A DNA stretch of 64,000 bases. Source: CAZVYJ01 sp964631565. GTDB taxonomy: Bacteria; Planctomycetota; Phycisphaerae; SM23-33. The notes under the pieces were generated by a model that ran no database searches, was not told the DNA's origin, and was given only the letters and a program-made list of their open reading frames with translations. Location of the stretch: NCBI GenBank assembly GCA_964631565.1, contig CAZVYJ010000002.1, forward strand, positions 1 to 64,000, read 5' to 3'. The position numbers and the translations under genes are program-made. The stretch's first letter is position 1. Each line of letters opens with the position of its first letter. Positions 8,768 through 15,761 of the stretch are shown here, in pieces.

Positions 8768-9721
8768 ATGGGAATCTGCGGGCGAATACTTAAGGAGTCG
8801 GTATATTTCTTTCTCCGGTGGTCCGGCCTGGCGCGGCTGGTGCGGAAGATTCTGGCCCGCGGCGGGGCGGCGATAGTTGTGTATCATGACCCAACGCCCG
8901 AAACGCTGGACAGGCACATGGAATACCTGTCGCGCCGTTATCATTTCATCACGATGGACCGCCTGGCCGACGCCATACACGCCAAAGACTGGTCGGGCAT
9001 TCCGGCCAATAGTCTCGTCGTCACTTTCGACGACGGCTACAGCGGCAACGCCCGTCTGCTTGACGTGCTGAAGAAGTATTCGGTCGTCCCGACCATATAT
9101 CTTTCAACGCAGGTGGTGAACACCCGCCGCAAATTCTGGTTTCTCGTGCCGCAGGCTCACGGCAGGAATCCCGGCGGCTACAAGAAGCTGTCCCGGCCGG
9201 AACGGCAGGCAGCCCTGCAGCAGCAGTTCGGGTTCACGGAGACGACCGAGTATCCCGACGAATCCCCTCAGGCGCTCAGCCGGAATGAAATAATGAAGAT
9301 GAGCGAAAGCGTCGAATTCGGCGCTCACACACTGTCGCATCCCATCCTGACGATGTGCAGTCCTGAAGAAAGCCGCGATGAGATCATCGAATCGAAAAAA
9401 CAGGTCGAGGCGCTTTGCGGCAGGGAGTGCAGGCATTTCGCGTATCCAAACGGAGATTATTCAGATCGGGACGTAGAGACGGTCGTGCAGGCCGGTTTCC
9501 GGTCGGCAAGAACGGTGGACTTGGGCTGGAATCATGTCGGCACCGACCCGTACCGTCTGAAGATTGTTCAGTTGTCCGATAATGCCGGCATCAACGCACT
9601 CGCCGTGCAGATGAGCTGCATCACCACGTATGCGATGCGTCTGCTCAAAAGAGAAGGCAACTGGAAAGGCGAGCATTTGACGATTACGCCAGCCGCCGAA
9701 AAAGTGTACCATGATGATTAA
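8768..9721 (+). CDS. Polysaccharide deacetylase (NodB domain, CE4)
   Basis: CE4-type hydrolase predicted to remove N- or O-acetyl groups from a surface or exopolysaccharide. VVTFDDGYSGN at about residue 84 supplies the Asp-Asp motif, GAHTLSHPILT at ~185 the His-x-x-x-His metal motif, and FAYPNGDYSD at ~224 the later conserved motif. An N-terminal hydrophobic/basic segment (ESVYFFLRWSGLARLVRKIL) may associate with the membrane; there is no clear cleavable signal. It sits between a toroid-fold secreted protein and a phosphoethanolamine-transferase-like gene, which fits an envelope glycan locus. Confidence 0.9.
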   Translation: MGICGRILKESVYFFLRWSGLARLVRKILARGGAAIVVYHDPTPETLDRHMEYLSRRYHFITMDRLADAIHAKDWSGIPANSLVVTFDDGYSGNARLLDVLKKYSVVPTIYLSTQVVNTRRKFWFLVPQAHGRNPGGYKKLSRPERQAALQQQFGFTETTEYPDESPQALSRNEIMKMSESVEFGAHTLSHPILTMCSPEESRDEIIESKKQVEALCGRECRHFAYPNGDYSDRDVETVVQAGFRSARTVDLGWNHVGTDPYRLKIVQLSDNAGINALAVQMSCITTYAMRLLKREGNWKGEHLTITPAAEKVYHDD

Positions 9722-9726
9722 ACGAA

Positions 9727-9814
9727 TGAACCACGGAGTTCACAGAGGACACGAAAAAAAACTCAAATACCGAATTTTTCTGCTCTTTGCGCTCTCGGTG
9801 TTCTCCGTGGTTCA
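9727..9814. repeat. Family B hairpin repeat (AACCACRGAG type), copy B1
   Basis: Left arm TGAACCACGGAGTTCACAGA and right arm GTGTTCTCCGTGGTTCA are inverted and separated by ~50 AT-rich bases. Copies with similar arms occur at 25217 and 29292. It fills the gap between the deacetylase and the transferase genes. Confidence 0.8.
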
Positions 9815-9863
9815 TGGTTGTTTCTTTTTGTCAGGCGCCTTAAGTAAATAAGATGGCGAAACC

Positions 9864-11588
9864 ATGGCAAGAGCCGGAGAAATTGCGAAAATTGCCGCTG
9901 TCGGCGCGTTCGGCCATTTCGTCCGATCGCAGCGGCGGAACGCCGTCTACGTTGCACAGGCGATAGCGGCAGTCGTGCTATGCTGCGCGCCGATGCTCGT
10001 CGAGGGTATGATGTTCCGCGAGACGGTCAGGCACAGCGGCCGATTCTTCGCATGGACTTCGATATTTATTTCGGTGCTGTGGCTGCGGCTGAGGCTTCCC
10101 GTCTGGCTGCTGCTGCCGGGCGTGCTTGCCGGCGGGATATACTGCGGCTACATAACAGTCATGGCGTCCGATATCGGCTACAACCAGATAGCCAGCGTAA
10201 TCAACACCAACGCCCGCGAGGCGGGCGAGTTCGTGACATCCGGCAGAGTCCTTGTGCCTCTGATAGGCGTGCTTGTGGCGTTCGCGGCGATGTCGTGGGT
10301 TCTGTGCAGCCGGCGGCTGAGAAAACGCGTCGAGCGCGACGTGCGGATACCCAACCTGCTGCTTTACGGCCTGATGGCGGTTGCGATATTCGGCTACTGG
10401 CGGACAGGATCGGAGTGGAGCAAAACACATATTTATCCCGTGAAGATTTTCTGGGAGGGCAGGCAGTACCTTCGGGAGGTCCGCCGTGCGCAGGAGACGT
10501 ATGCGAACCTGAAGTATTCATACGAAGGCCCGCCCGCCGACAAGACCCACGACAGGTTCACCGTTGTGCTGATACTCGGCGAATCGGCGCGTGCGGCGAA
10601 CTGGTCGCTGTACGGTTACGATCGTCAGACCACGCCGCGCCTGCAGGAGCTTTTCGACGCCTCGCCGCAGCGGGCGGTCCTGTTCACCGACGCGCTTTCG
10701 TCGGGACGGCTGACGATGAACGCCGTTCCGTCGATGCTTTCGCCCCGGCCGGCCGGCGATTTCCCGAACTACTGCAAAACGCCTTCGGTGATACGCGTTT
10801 TCCGCAAGGCCGGCTACGCGACCAGCGCGATAAGCAGCCAGGACCGCGACAGCTTCTGGTCAGGCCCGCCGATGATGATGCTTGGCGACGCCGACTCGTT
10901 AACGTACTGCGACAACGACGGGCAGATGATAGGCGAGTTTGACAGATGGCTGGCCGATTCGCCGGCAAGGCGGCTTATCGTGCTGCACACGTTCGGCTCG
11001 CACCACCAATACAGCAGCCGCTATCCTGACGAGTACGATATTTTCCACGGCCGCGGCAGCTGGGTGGACACCTACGACAATTCGATCGCATACAGCGATT
11101 ACGTAATCTCCGAAATTCTCAAACGTATCGACCGCCTCGACTCGCCTGCGATTGTGCTGTTCGCCTCCGACCACGGTGAGAACCTCGACGACTTCGGCGA
11201 CGGCAACCTCATGCACTCATGCAGGGAATACACGCGGTATGAAATCGAAGTGCCGATGTTTTTCTACGCCAACGAGGCGTTCGCGGCGAAGTTTCCGGAA
11301 ATGACGGCACGGGCGGTATCGCTGGCCGACGCGCCGGTCGGGCACGATAATCTCTCGCAGTCGATGCTCGGGGCGGCAGGCCTGACCGATCCGCAGGTGT
11401 ACGAGGCTGACTACGATATCTTCAGCGGCGAGTTTAGGCCGCACGAGCGGTATTTCGTCGAAAGCTTCAGCAGGCAGGTTACGGAAACCGAGGTTCGCGC
11501 CACGCCGCACGGCAGGCGGAGTGAAAAACCTTATGTCCGCGTGGTAAAAACGCGGCTGCAGGACGAAGGAAGCGATATTGGCGGATAA
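9864..11588 (+). CDS. Phosphoethanolamine transferase-like sulfatase-family membrane enzyme
   Basis: Alkaline-phosphatase-superfamily enzyme related to EptA/CptA, which move phosphoethanolamine from phosphatidylethanolamine onto lipid A or core sugars in the periplasm. The N-terminal ~180 residues contain about five membrane helices. The catalytic domain shows LILGESARAANWSLYGYDRQ at ~235, where the nucleophile position normally Thr in EptA (GETxR) is Ser, then a conserved HTFGSHHQYSSRYP segment and FASDHGEN at ~434 (metal-binding Asp-His). The acceptor could be a glycolipid other than lipid A. Its last 11 bases overlap the next gene, a degenerate CPBP protein. Confidence 0.85.
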   Translation: MARAGEIAKIAAVGAFGHFVRSQRRNAVYVAQAIAAVVLCCAPMLVEGMMFRETVRHSGRFFAWTSIFISVLWLRLRLPVWLLLPGVLAGGIYCGYITVMASDIGYNQIASVINTNAREAGEFVTSGRVLVPLIGVLVAFAAMSWVLCSRRLRKRVERDVRIPNLLLYGLMAVAIFGYWRTGSEWSKTHIYPVKIFWEGRQYLREVRRAQETYANLKYSYEGPPADKTHDRFTVVLILGESARAANWSLYGYDRQTTPRLQELFDASPQRAVLFTDALSSGRLTMNAVPSMLSPRPAGDFPNYCKTPSVIRVFRKAGYATSAISSQDRDSFWSGPPMMMLGDADSLTYCDNDGQMIGEFDRWLADSPARRLIVLHTFGSHHQYSSRYPDEYDIFHGRGSWVDTYDNSIAYSDYVISEILKRIDRLDSPAIVLFASDHGENLDDFGDGNLMHSCREYTRYEIEVPMFFYANEAFAAKFPEMTARAVSLADAPVGHDNLSQSMLGAAGLTDPQVYEADYDIFSGEFRPHERYFVESFSRQVTETEVRATPHGRRSEKPYVRVVKTRLQDEGSDIGG

Positions 11589-12252
11589 CAGGTCATCTGT
11601 TGCATCCGGAGCGTCGATGCGGGTGGTGCTCGTCGGCGAAGTGCTGCTGTTTGTCGGCGCGTGCGCGGCGTATATCTGGCTGCTTGCGCCAACGGCGAGG
11701 CATCCGCACTGGTATCACATCGCTGGCATAATCGCGCTCGGAGCGTTTCCGATATGCATGAACCTGCTGCACGGCGACCGGCCTAAGGACAGCGGCATCC
11801 GGCTGGACAACCTGGCGGCCTCCGCGAAGCCGGTCGCAGTTGTGACGATTATTTTCGCCGCGGGCATAATAATCGTCGGCCTGGCGGCGGGGGGTTTCCA
11901 CTGGGTCAAGTGGCGGCGGTTCGCGGAGCTTTGCGGCGGCTATCTGACGTGGGGGCTGGTGCAGCAGTATCTGCTTCAGGCGTTCGCGCTGCGGCGATTG
12001 AGGCAGGCGGCGATGCCGCTGGTTCCCGCGGCGCTGACGGCTGCGGGGCTTTTCGCTTTGATCCACTCGCCGAACTGGCCGCTTGTTGGGCTTGCGTTCG
12101 TCGCGGGCGTCGCGTGGTGCCTGCTCTTCGCCCGCCGGCCCAATCTTCTGCCGCTTGGGGCGGCCCATGCTGTTCTGGCTGTGCTGCTTTACCACGCCTG
12201 GCCGGTTTCATGGCTGGACGGCCTGACCATCGGAACGATGTATCATCCCTAG
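11578..12252 (+). CDS. CPBP-family intramembrane protein, degenerate active site
   Basis: Multi-pass protein of 224 residues with the CPBP (CAAX protease/bacteriocin-processing) layout: a polar helix around residue 128, ALIHSPNWPLVGLAFVAG at ~161 and LPLGAAHAVLAVLLYH at ~199, which retain the two His motifs. The usual EExxxR motif is replaced by QQYLLQ, so both catalytic Glu and the Arg are missing. Related non-protease CPBP proteins are known, so it may be a scaffold or a partner of the transferase it overlaps by 11 bases. Protease activity is unlikely as read. Confidence 0.75.
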   Translation: MADNRSSVASGASMRVVLVGEVLLFVGACAAYIWLLAPTARHPHWYHIAGIIALGAFPICMNLLHGDRPKDSGIRLDNLAASAKPVAVVTIIFAAGIIIVGLAAGGFHWVKWRRFAELCGGYLTWGLVQQYLLQAFALRRLRQAAMPLVPAALTAAGLFALIHSPNWPLVGLAFVAGVAWCLLFARRPNLLPLGAAHAVLAVLLYHAWPVSWLDGLTIGTMYHP

Positions 12253-12313
12253 CGGCAAGCAGTTGTGGATTTGGCCGAGCAGTCGCCGCAGGTTTTTCCG
12301 GGGGATTTCAAGC

Positions 12314-12342
12314 TTGACTTTTTCGGTAGGTAACTATAGTAT
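12314..12342 (+). promoter_or_regulatory. Candidate sigma70 promoter of the intergenic RNA
   Basis: TTGACT at 12314-12319 is followed by TATAGT at 12335-12340 (spacer 15) or TAGTAT at 12337-12342 (spacer 17). No ORF starts downstream; the next coding sequence is a convergent gene's 3' end. This points to transcription of a non-coding RNA starting near 12347-12349. Confidence 0.55.
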
Positions 12343-12346
12343 CATG

Positions 12347-12533
12347 GGTGATAATGAGCCGTGCGGCAATGCTCAGGCTACACGGGCTCGAGGCTTATCG
12401 CTCTTTGCCTTTATTTAGGCCTGCTGGGAGGCAGGCCGGCAGCATCCGGAGGCTGTAGGGAAAATTTGAAGTAGAGGGAAAGGAGACCGTATTGCGGTTT
12501 GTCCGTGATTCGGTCTTTCCTTTTGCGCTCATC
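12347..12533 (+). ncRNA. Candidate structured small RNA, unassigned
   Basis: About 180 bases between two convergent coding regions, with a promoter-like sequence in front and a terminator-like hairpin at the end. By eye it folds into successive stems: GATAA/TTATC continuing to GAGCC and GTG paired with CAC and GGCTC (12350-12399, one bulge); perfect GGCCTGC/GCAGGCC (12418-12437); a short CAGC/GCTG stem; then the terminal stem at 12479-12519. I compared it by memory with 6S, SRP, tmRNA, RNase P and common riboswitches and found no match. Confidence 0.5.
12479..12524 (+). terminator. Candidate Rho-independent terminator of the small RNA
   Basis: AAAGGAGACCG pairs with CGGTCTTTCCTTT (11 pairs with a two-base bulge), and the 3' arm runs into TTTT. 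The loop of about 21 bases is long for a terminator. It could also serve the convergent downstream gene. Confidence 0.5.
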
Positions 12534-12546
12534 CTGCCCGGTTCGT

Positions 12547-13434
12547 TTACCCGCCGGCGTTGATGTTCGCAATTTCAATCGCGACGAACACGCCGTTGAA
12601 AATCATGTGGATGAGAATCGGCGACAGCAGCCTGCCGCTTCGCTCATAGTTGTATCCCAGCACGACAGACAGCACCAGCAGCGACGGCATGCTGTAGTAA
12701 TACGGCGCGTGAATCGCGGTGAAGACAACCGACGTAATCGCTATGCCCATCCACGCGCTGCCCGTGAGATTCCGCAGGGCCGACTGCATAAGGCCGCGAA
12801 ACAGTATCTCTTCCGATATCGGCGCGAGCACAACACTGGACAGAATCAGCAGCATCAAACCCGGCGTCGAGGCGCCGTGCATCGCCTTCAGCATATCGTG
12901 CGTCTGGTCTTCGGAAAAAAACGGCGCCACCATCAGGAACAGCAGCAGGCAGACGGGTATGTACGCGAGGTAGGCGATGACGGCCCTGATCGAGTCGAAC
13001 ACCCAGTGGCGCAGGCTCAGCCCAAGCCCGCGGATTATTCCCAGGCTGAATACGCACCTTGCGATAATGAGCATGGCCGCGATTGCCGCCACGCGGGCTA
13101 TCGAGTCCGGCAGGGCCAGCAGTTCCGCCGAGCCATCCGGAAATACGCCGCCAAGCAGCAATGACGCCAGGCCGCCGATCATTATCTGGGCGAAAAAGAC
13201 CATTATCGCCAGCATAAGCACGATGCCGCCGTCCAGCCTGAAGTTTCTGCCGGGAGAATTCTGCAGCCTGAGCTTGTCGGGGCTTATTACGCGGCGGAAT
13301 ATCCAGACGGCCAGCACGCACAGGCCGACCGCAAACAAAGTAAGCATATAGCCGTTTATCAGTTCCTGCGACGCCAGCGCAGGCGGAACGTTGAATCTGC
13401 AATGCTGCTCGGTTGTACACAAAGCGTTTGACAT
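12547..13434 (-). CDS. CPBP-family intramembrane glutamic endopeptidase
   Basis: Multi-pass membrane protease of 295 residues. The CPBP/Abi motifs are intact: PISEEILFRGLMQ (EExxxR) at about residue 205, FTAIHAPYY (His) and LIHMIFNGVFV (His/Asn). Such proteases cut within the membrane, in prenyl-protein processing-like or bacteriocin-immunity roles; the substrate is unknown. It is divergent from trpC, with ~60 bases between the starts. It contrasts with the degenerate CPBP protein at 11578 only ~300 bases away, suggesting an active/inactive pair, though the two lie on opposite strands. Confidence 0.88.
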   Translation of the reverse strand: MSNALCTTEQHCRFNVPPALASQELINGYMLTLFAVGLCVLAVWIFRRVISPDKLRLQNSPGRNFRLDGGIVLMLAIMVFFAQIMIGGLASLLLGGVFPDGSAELLALPDSIARVAAIAAMLIIARCVFSLGIIRGLGLSLRHWVFDSIRAVIAYLAYIPVCLLLFLMVAPFFSEDQTHDMLKAMHGASTPGLMLLILSSVVLAPISEEILFRGLMQSALRNLTGSAWMGIAITSVVFTAIHAPYYYSMPSLLVLSVVLGYNYERSGRLLSPILIHMIFNGVFVAIEIANINAGG

Positions 13435-13496
13435 AGTTCATCCGGTCCGGTTAACGTGACTTGGGCCGCAAACAGGCGGCAGCCACAGGTAACGCA

Positions 13497-14312
13497 ATGC
13501 CGCAGAATATATTAGACAGGATTCTCGAAACCAAGCGCAAAGAAGTCAGGGAGCTTCGCGCTTCCGTTGATTTAAAGCAGCTCAAGGCTGCGGCCGCAGC
13601 GGCTGCGCCTGCAAGGAACTTTTTCAAGGCGATTGTGAGCCATCCGAAGCGGCTGCTGAATCTCATCGCCGAGGTGAAGAAGGCATCGCCGTCGGCCGGC
13701 GTCATCTGCGAGAATTTCGACCCCGTCGCAATCGCGAAACAATATTCAGCCGCCGGCGCAAGCGCCATAAGCGTGCTGACCGACGAGGAATACTTCAAGG
13801 GCAGCCTGGATTATCTTGTAGCCGTCAGGGCGGCGGTGGACGTTCCCGTTCTTCGCAAAGACTTCATAATCGACCAGTACCAGGTCTACCAGAGCCGTGC
13901 CGCCGGCGCCGACGCGATACTGCTGATAGCGGCCGCTCTGCCGCCGGGCGAGCTTCTGGACCTGATGATTCTCGCCGCCGACCTGAAGATGACATGCCTC
14001 GTCGAGGTTCACGGCGTCGAGGAGCTTATGGCGATGCGTTCGGTTATCGGTTTTCCCCGGCCGGGCTACAGCCTGCTGGGAATCAACAACCGCGACCTGA
14101 CGACATTCAACGTGGACATCGCCACGACGACCAGGCTGACCTCGCTTGTCGAGGACGAGCTGCCCGTCGTCAGCGAGTCGGGCATAAAAACCCGCAGCGA
14201 CGTGGAGCGGCTGAAGGCTGCGGGCGTCAAGGCCGTCCTGGTTGGCGAGACGCTCATGCGTGCGAGCGACATCGCGGCCGAGATCGAAAAATTGCTCGGC
14301 CCTGCCCGTTAG
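13497..14312 (+). CDS. trpC: Indole-3-glycerol phosphate synthase
   Basis: TIM-barrel enzyme of tryptophan synthesis that converts CdRP to indole-3-glycerol phosphate. Hallmarks are LIAEVKKASPSAG (catalytic Lys), VLRKDFIIDQYQ, DAILLIAAALPP, LVEVHGVEEL, GINNRDLTTF, VVSESGIKTRSDV and AVLVGETLMR. The length of 271 residues is normal. The start at MPQNILDRI is chosen over a 12-codon upstream extension. No other trp gene is adjacent, so the pathway is dispersed in this genome. A TPR membrane protein follows after 49 bases and may be co-transcribed. Confidence 0.96.
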   Translation: MPQNILDRILETKRKEVRELRASVDLKQLKAAAAAAAPARNFFKAIVSHPKRLLNLIAEVKKASPSAGVICENFDPVAIAKQYSAAGASAISVLTDEEYFKGSLDYLVAVRAAVDVPVLRKDFIIDQYQVYQSRAAGADAILLIAAALPPGELLDLMILAADLKMTCLVEVHGVEELMAMRSVIGFPRPGYSLLGINNRDLTTFNVDIATTTRLTSLVEDELPVVSESGIKTRSDVERLKAAGVKAVLVGETLMRASDIAAEIEKLLGPAR

Positions 14313-14361
14313 CAAATGCCGAAAATTGTCGAAAAATACTGAAACTTGAAAAAGGATCGCT

Positions 14362-15420
14362 GTGGCCAAGGGCAAAATCAATTCCGCCGGCAGGCAGCAG
14401 ACGCCGAAGTCATATGTGACGATAATTGTCCTCGCGCTGGCGCTCGTTATCACGATAACGGCGCTATATCTGGGGCTGAAAAAGGAAGCCCCTTCACGGT
14501 CGGCGAATGAGTCGAACCTGTCGGGAGCCGAGCGGGCTATCGCACAGGCCACGCGCTACATGCAGATGCGCCAGCACAATGCCGCGGTCGAAGTGCTCCG
14601 GTCACACCTCAACGATCATCCCGACGATGTCGCCGTCCGCCTGATGCTTGCGAAGGCTTACCTGGCGATGGAGTTGGTCAACGAGGGCGAGGCCGAGATT
14701 GACGAAGTGCTGAAACTCCGGCCCGGGATGGCCGAGGCGATGTGGGTGAAGGGCAACCTGCTCGACCGCCGCAAAGACCCCGCCGCCGGGGAATATTACC
14801 GCAAGGCCGCCGAAAGCCAGGTCGATCCAAGCCCCCTGATATGGTCCCGCTACGGCCTGTTCCTGCTGGCCGGCAATAAAATATCGGAAGCCGAGGTCTG
14901 GTTCCGCAAGGCTTACGATGCCGGCGACGAGGATTATGTGACCATCCGCGGGCTTGGCGAGGTCGAGCACGCTCGCGGCGACTTCAAGGCCGCAGTTGAA
15001 CTGCTCGGCCGGGCCGTCGCGATGAATCAGAACGACGAGCAGGCATGGCTGCTGCTCGCCGACGCACAGAAAAACAGCGGCCGGTTCGCCGCCGCCCTCG
15101 AAACCCTCAGGAACGCCGGCAGATTCCCAAACACCCAGCCGGACCGAATGCTCCAGATGGGCGACGTGCTGCTGCTCCAGAAAAATATCGACGAAGCCGC
15201 CCAGTGGTACCTCAAGGCGGCCGAGTACGAGAAGTTCCGCTCGCCCGCGTCGCTGAAGGTCGCCAAGTGCTGCTACATGCAGGACCGCTTCGCGCAGGCG
15301 ATGAAATATATCGACATCGCCTCAGGCATCACGCCCGGCGACGCTGAGGTCATCCGCTGGAAGAAAATCATAGAAGACGCCCGCTTCGGCCCGGCCAAAC
15401 CGGCGGGTGAGGCGGAATAA
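14362..15420 (+). CDS. Membrane-anchored TPR protein
   Basis: A 352-residue protein starting at GTG after AAAGGATC. A basic N-terminus is followed by one membrane helix (VTIIVLALALVITITALYLGL). The rest is tetratricopeptide-like helical repeats, e.g. AAVEVLRSHLNDHPDDVAVR, EGEAEIDEVLKLRPGMAEAM, EAEVWFRKAYDAGDEDYVT and AAVELLGRAVAMNQNDEQAW. TPR domains bind proteins, here on whichever side of the membrane the C-terminus lies. The partner is unknown. Linkage to trpC looks incidental. Confidence 0.82.
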   Translation: MAKGKINSAGRQQTPKSYVTIIVLALALVITITALYLGLKKEAPSRSANESNLSGAERAIAQATRYMQMRQHNAAVEVLRSHLNDHPDDVAVRLMLAKAYLAMELVNEGEAEIDEVLKLRPGMAEAMWVKGNLLDRRKDPAAGEYYRKAAESQVDPSPLIWSRYGLFLLAGNKISEAEVWFRKAYDAGDEDYVTIRGLGEVEHARGDFKAAVELLGRAVAMNQNDEQAWLLLADAQKNSGRFAAALETLRNAGRFPNTQPDRMLQMGDVLLLQKNIDEAAQWYLKAAEYEKFRSPASLKVAKCCYMQDRFAQAMKYIDIASGITPGDAEVIRWKKIIEDARFGPAKPAGEAE

Positions 15421-15440
15421 AAAGGGCGACTGTTTCTAGA

Positions 15441-15565
15441 ACCTGTTTCAAAACTATTTATTGGGTGCCACGGGTTGCTCGCAACCCGTGTATTGCATTG
15501 AACGTGCACGGCTTGGCAAGCAAGCCGTGGCACTCTTATTGACGTAACTGAGTTTTGAAACAGGT
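15441..15565. repeat. Family A repeat with outer inverted arms, copy A2
   Basis: Outer arms ACCTGTTTCAAAACT (15441-15455) and AGTTTTGAAACAGGT (15551-15565) are perfect 15-base inverted repeats. Inside lie hairpins CACGGGTTGCtcGCAACCCGTG and CACGGCTTG...CAAGCCGTG, bounded by TGCCACGG and CCGTGGCA. The arm core CTGTTTSAAAAC is shared with copy A7. Confidence 0.85.
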
Positions 15566-15570
15566 TTGCC

Positions 15571-15720
15571 TTGTTGAAAACAGGGTGGCTTTGTGTGGCA
15601 TGGCCGTCCCGGCCATGTGTTGCAGGGCCATCCTGGCCCTGCTTACACGGTCGAGACAGCCTGCCCGTATGGGACCGTGCGACTCACGGGCAAGATGCCC
15701 GTGCCACGTGTTTTCTACAG
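15571..15720. repeat. Family A-like multi-hairpin repeat, copy A3
   Basis: Successive hairpins CATGGCCgtcccGGCCATG, CAGGGCCatccTGGCCCTG, CACGGTC...GACCGTG and CACGGGCaagatGCCCGTG, within TGTGGCA...TGCCACG. Arms of the form TGTTGAAAACA / TGTTTTCTACA (one mismatch) flank it. It abuts A2 and ends ~40 bases before the GH95-like gene, so A2 and A3 fill most of the 15421-15761 gap. Confidence 0.75.
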
Positions 15721-15761
15721 AGCATTATGGGTTCTGAGTCCGAAGAAGGAATTGATGTTTT

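Noticed and set aside
12347..12533. 6S, SRP, tmRNA or RNase P RNA
   Set aside because: None of the conserved cores I know (e.g. GGAAGCAGCC of SRP, GAGGAAAGTCC of RNase P) is present on either strand.
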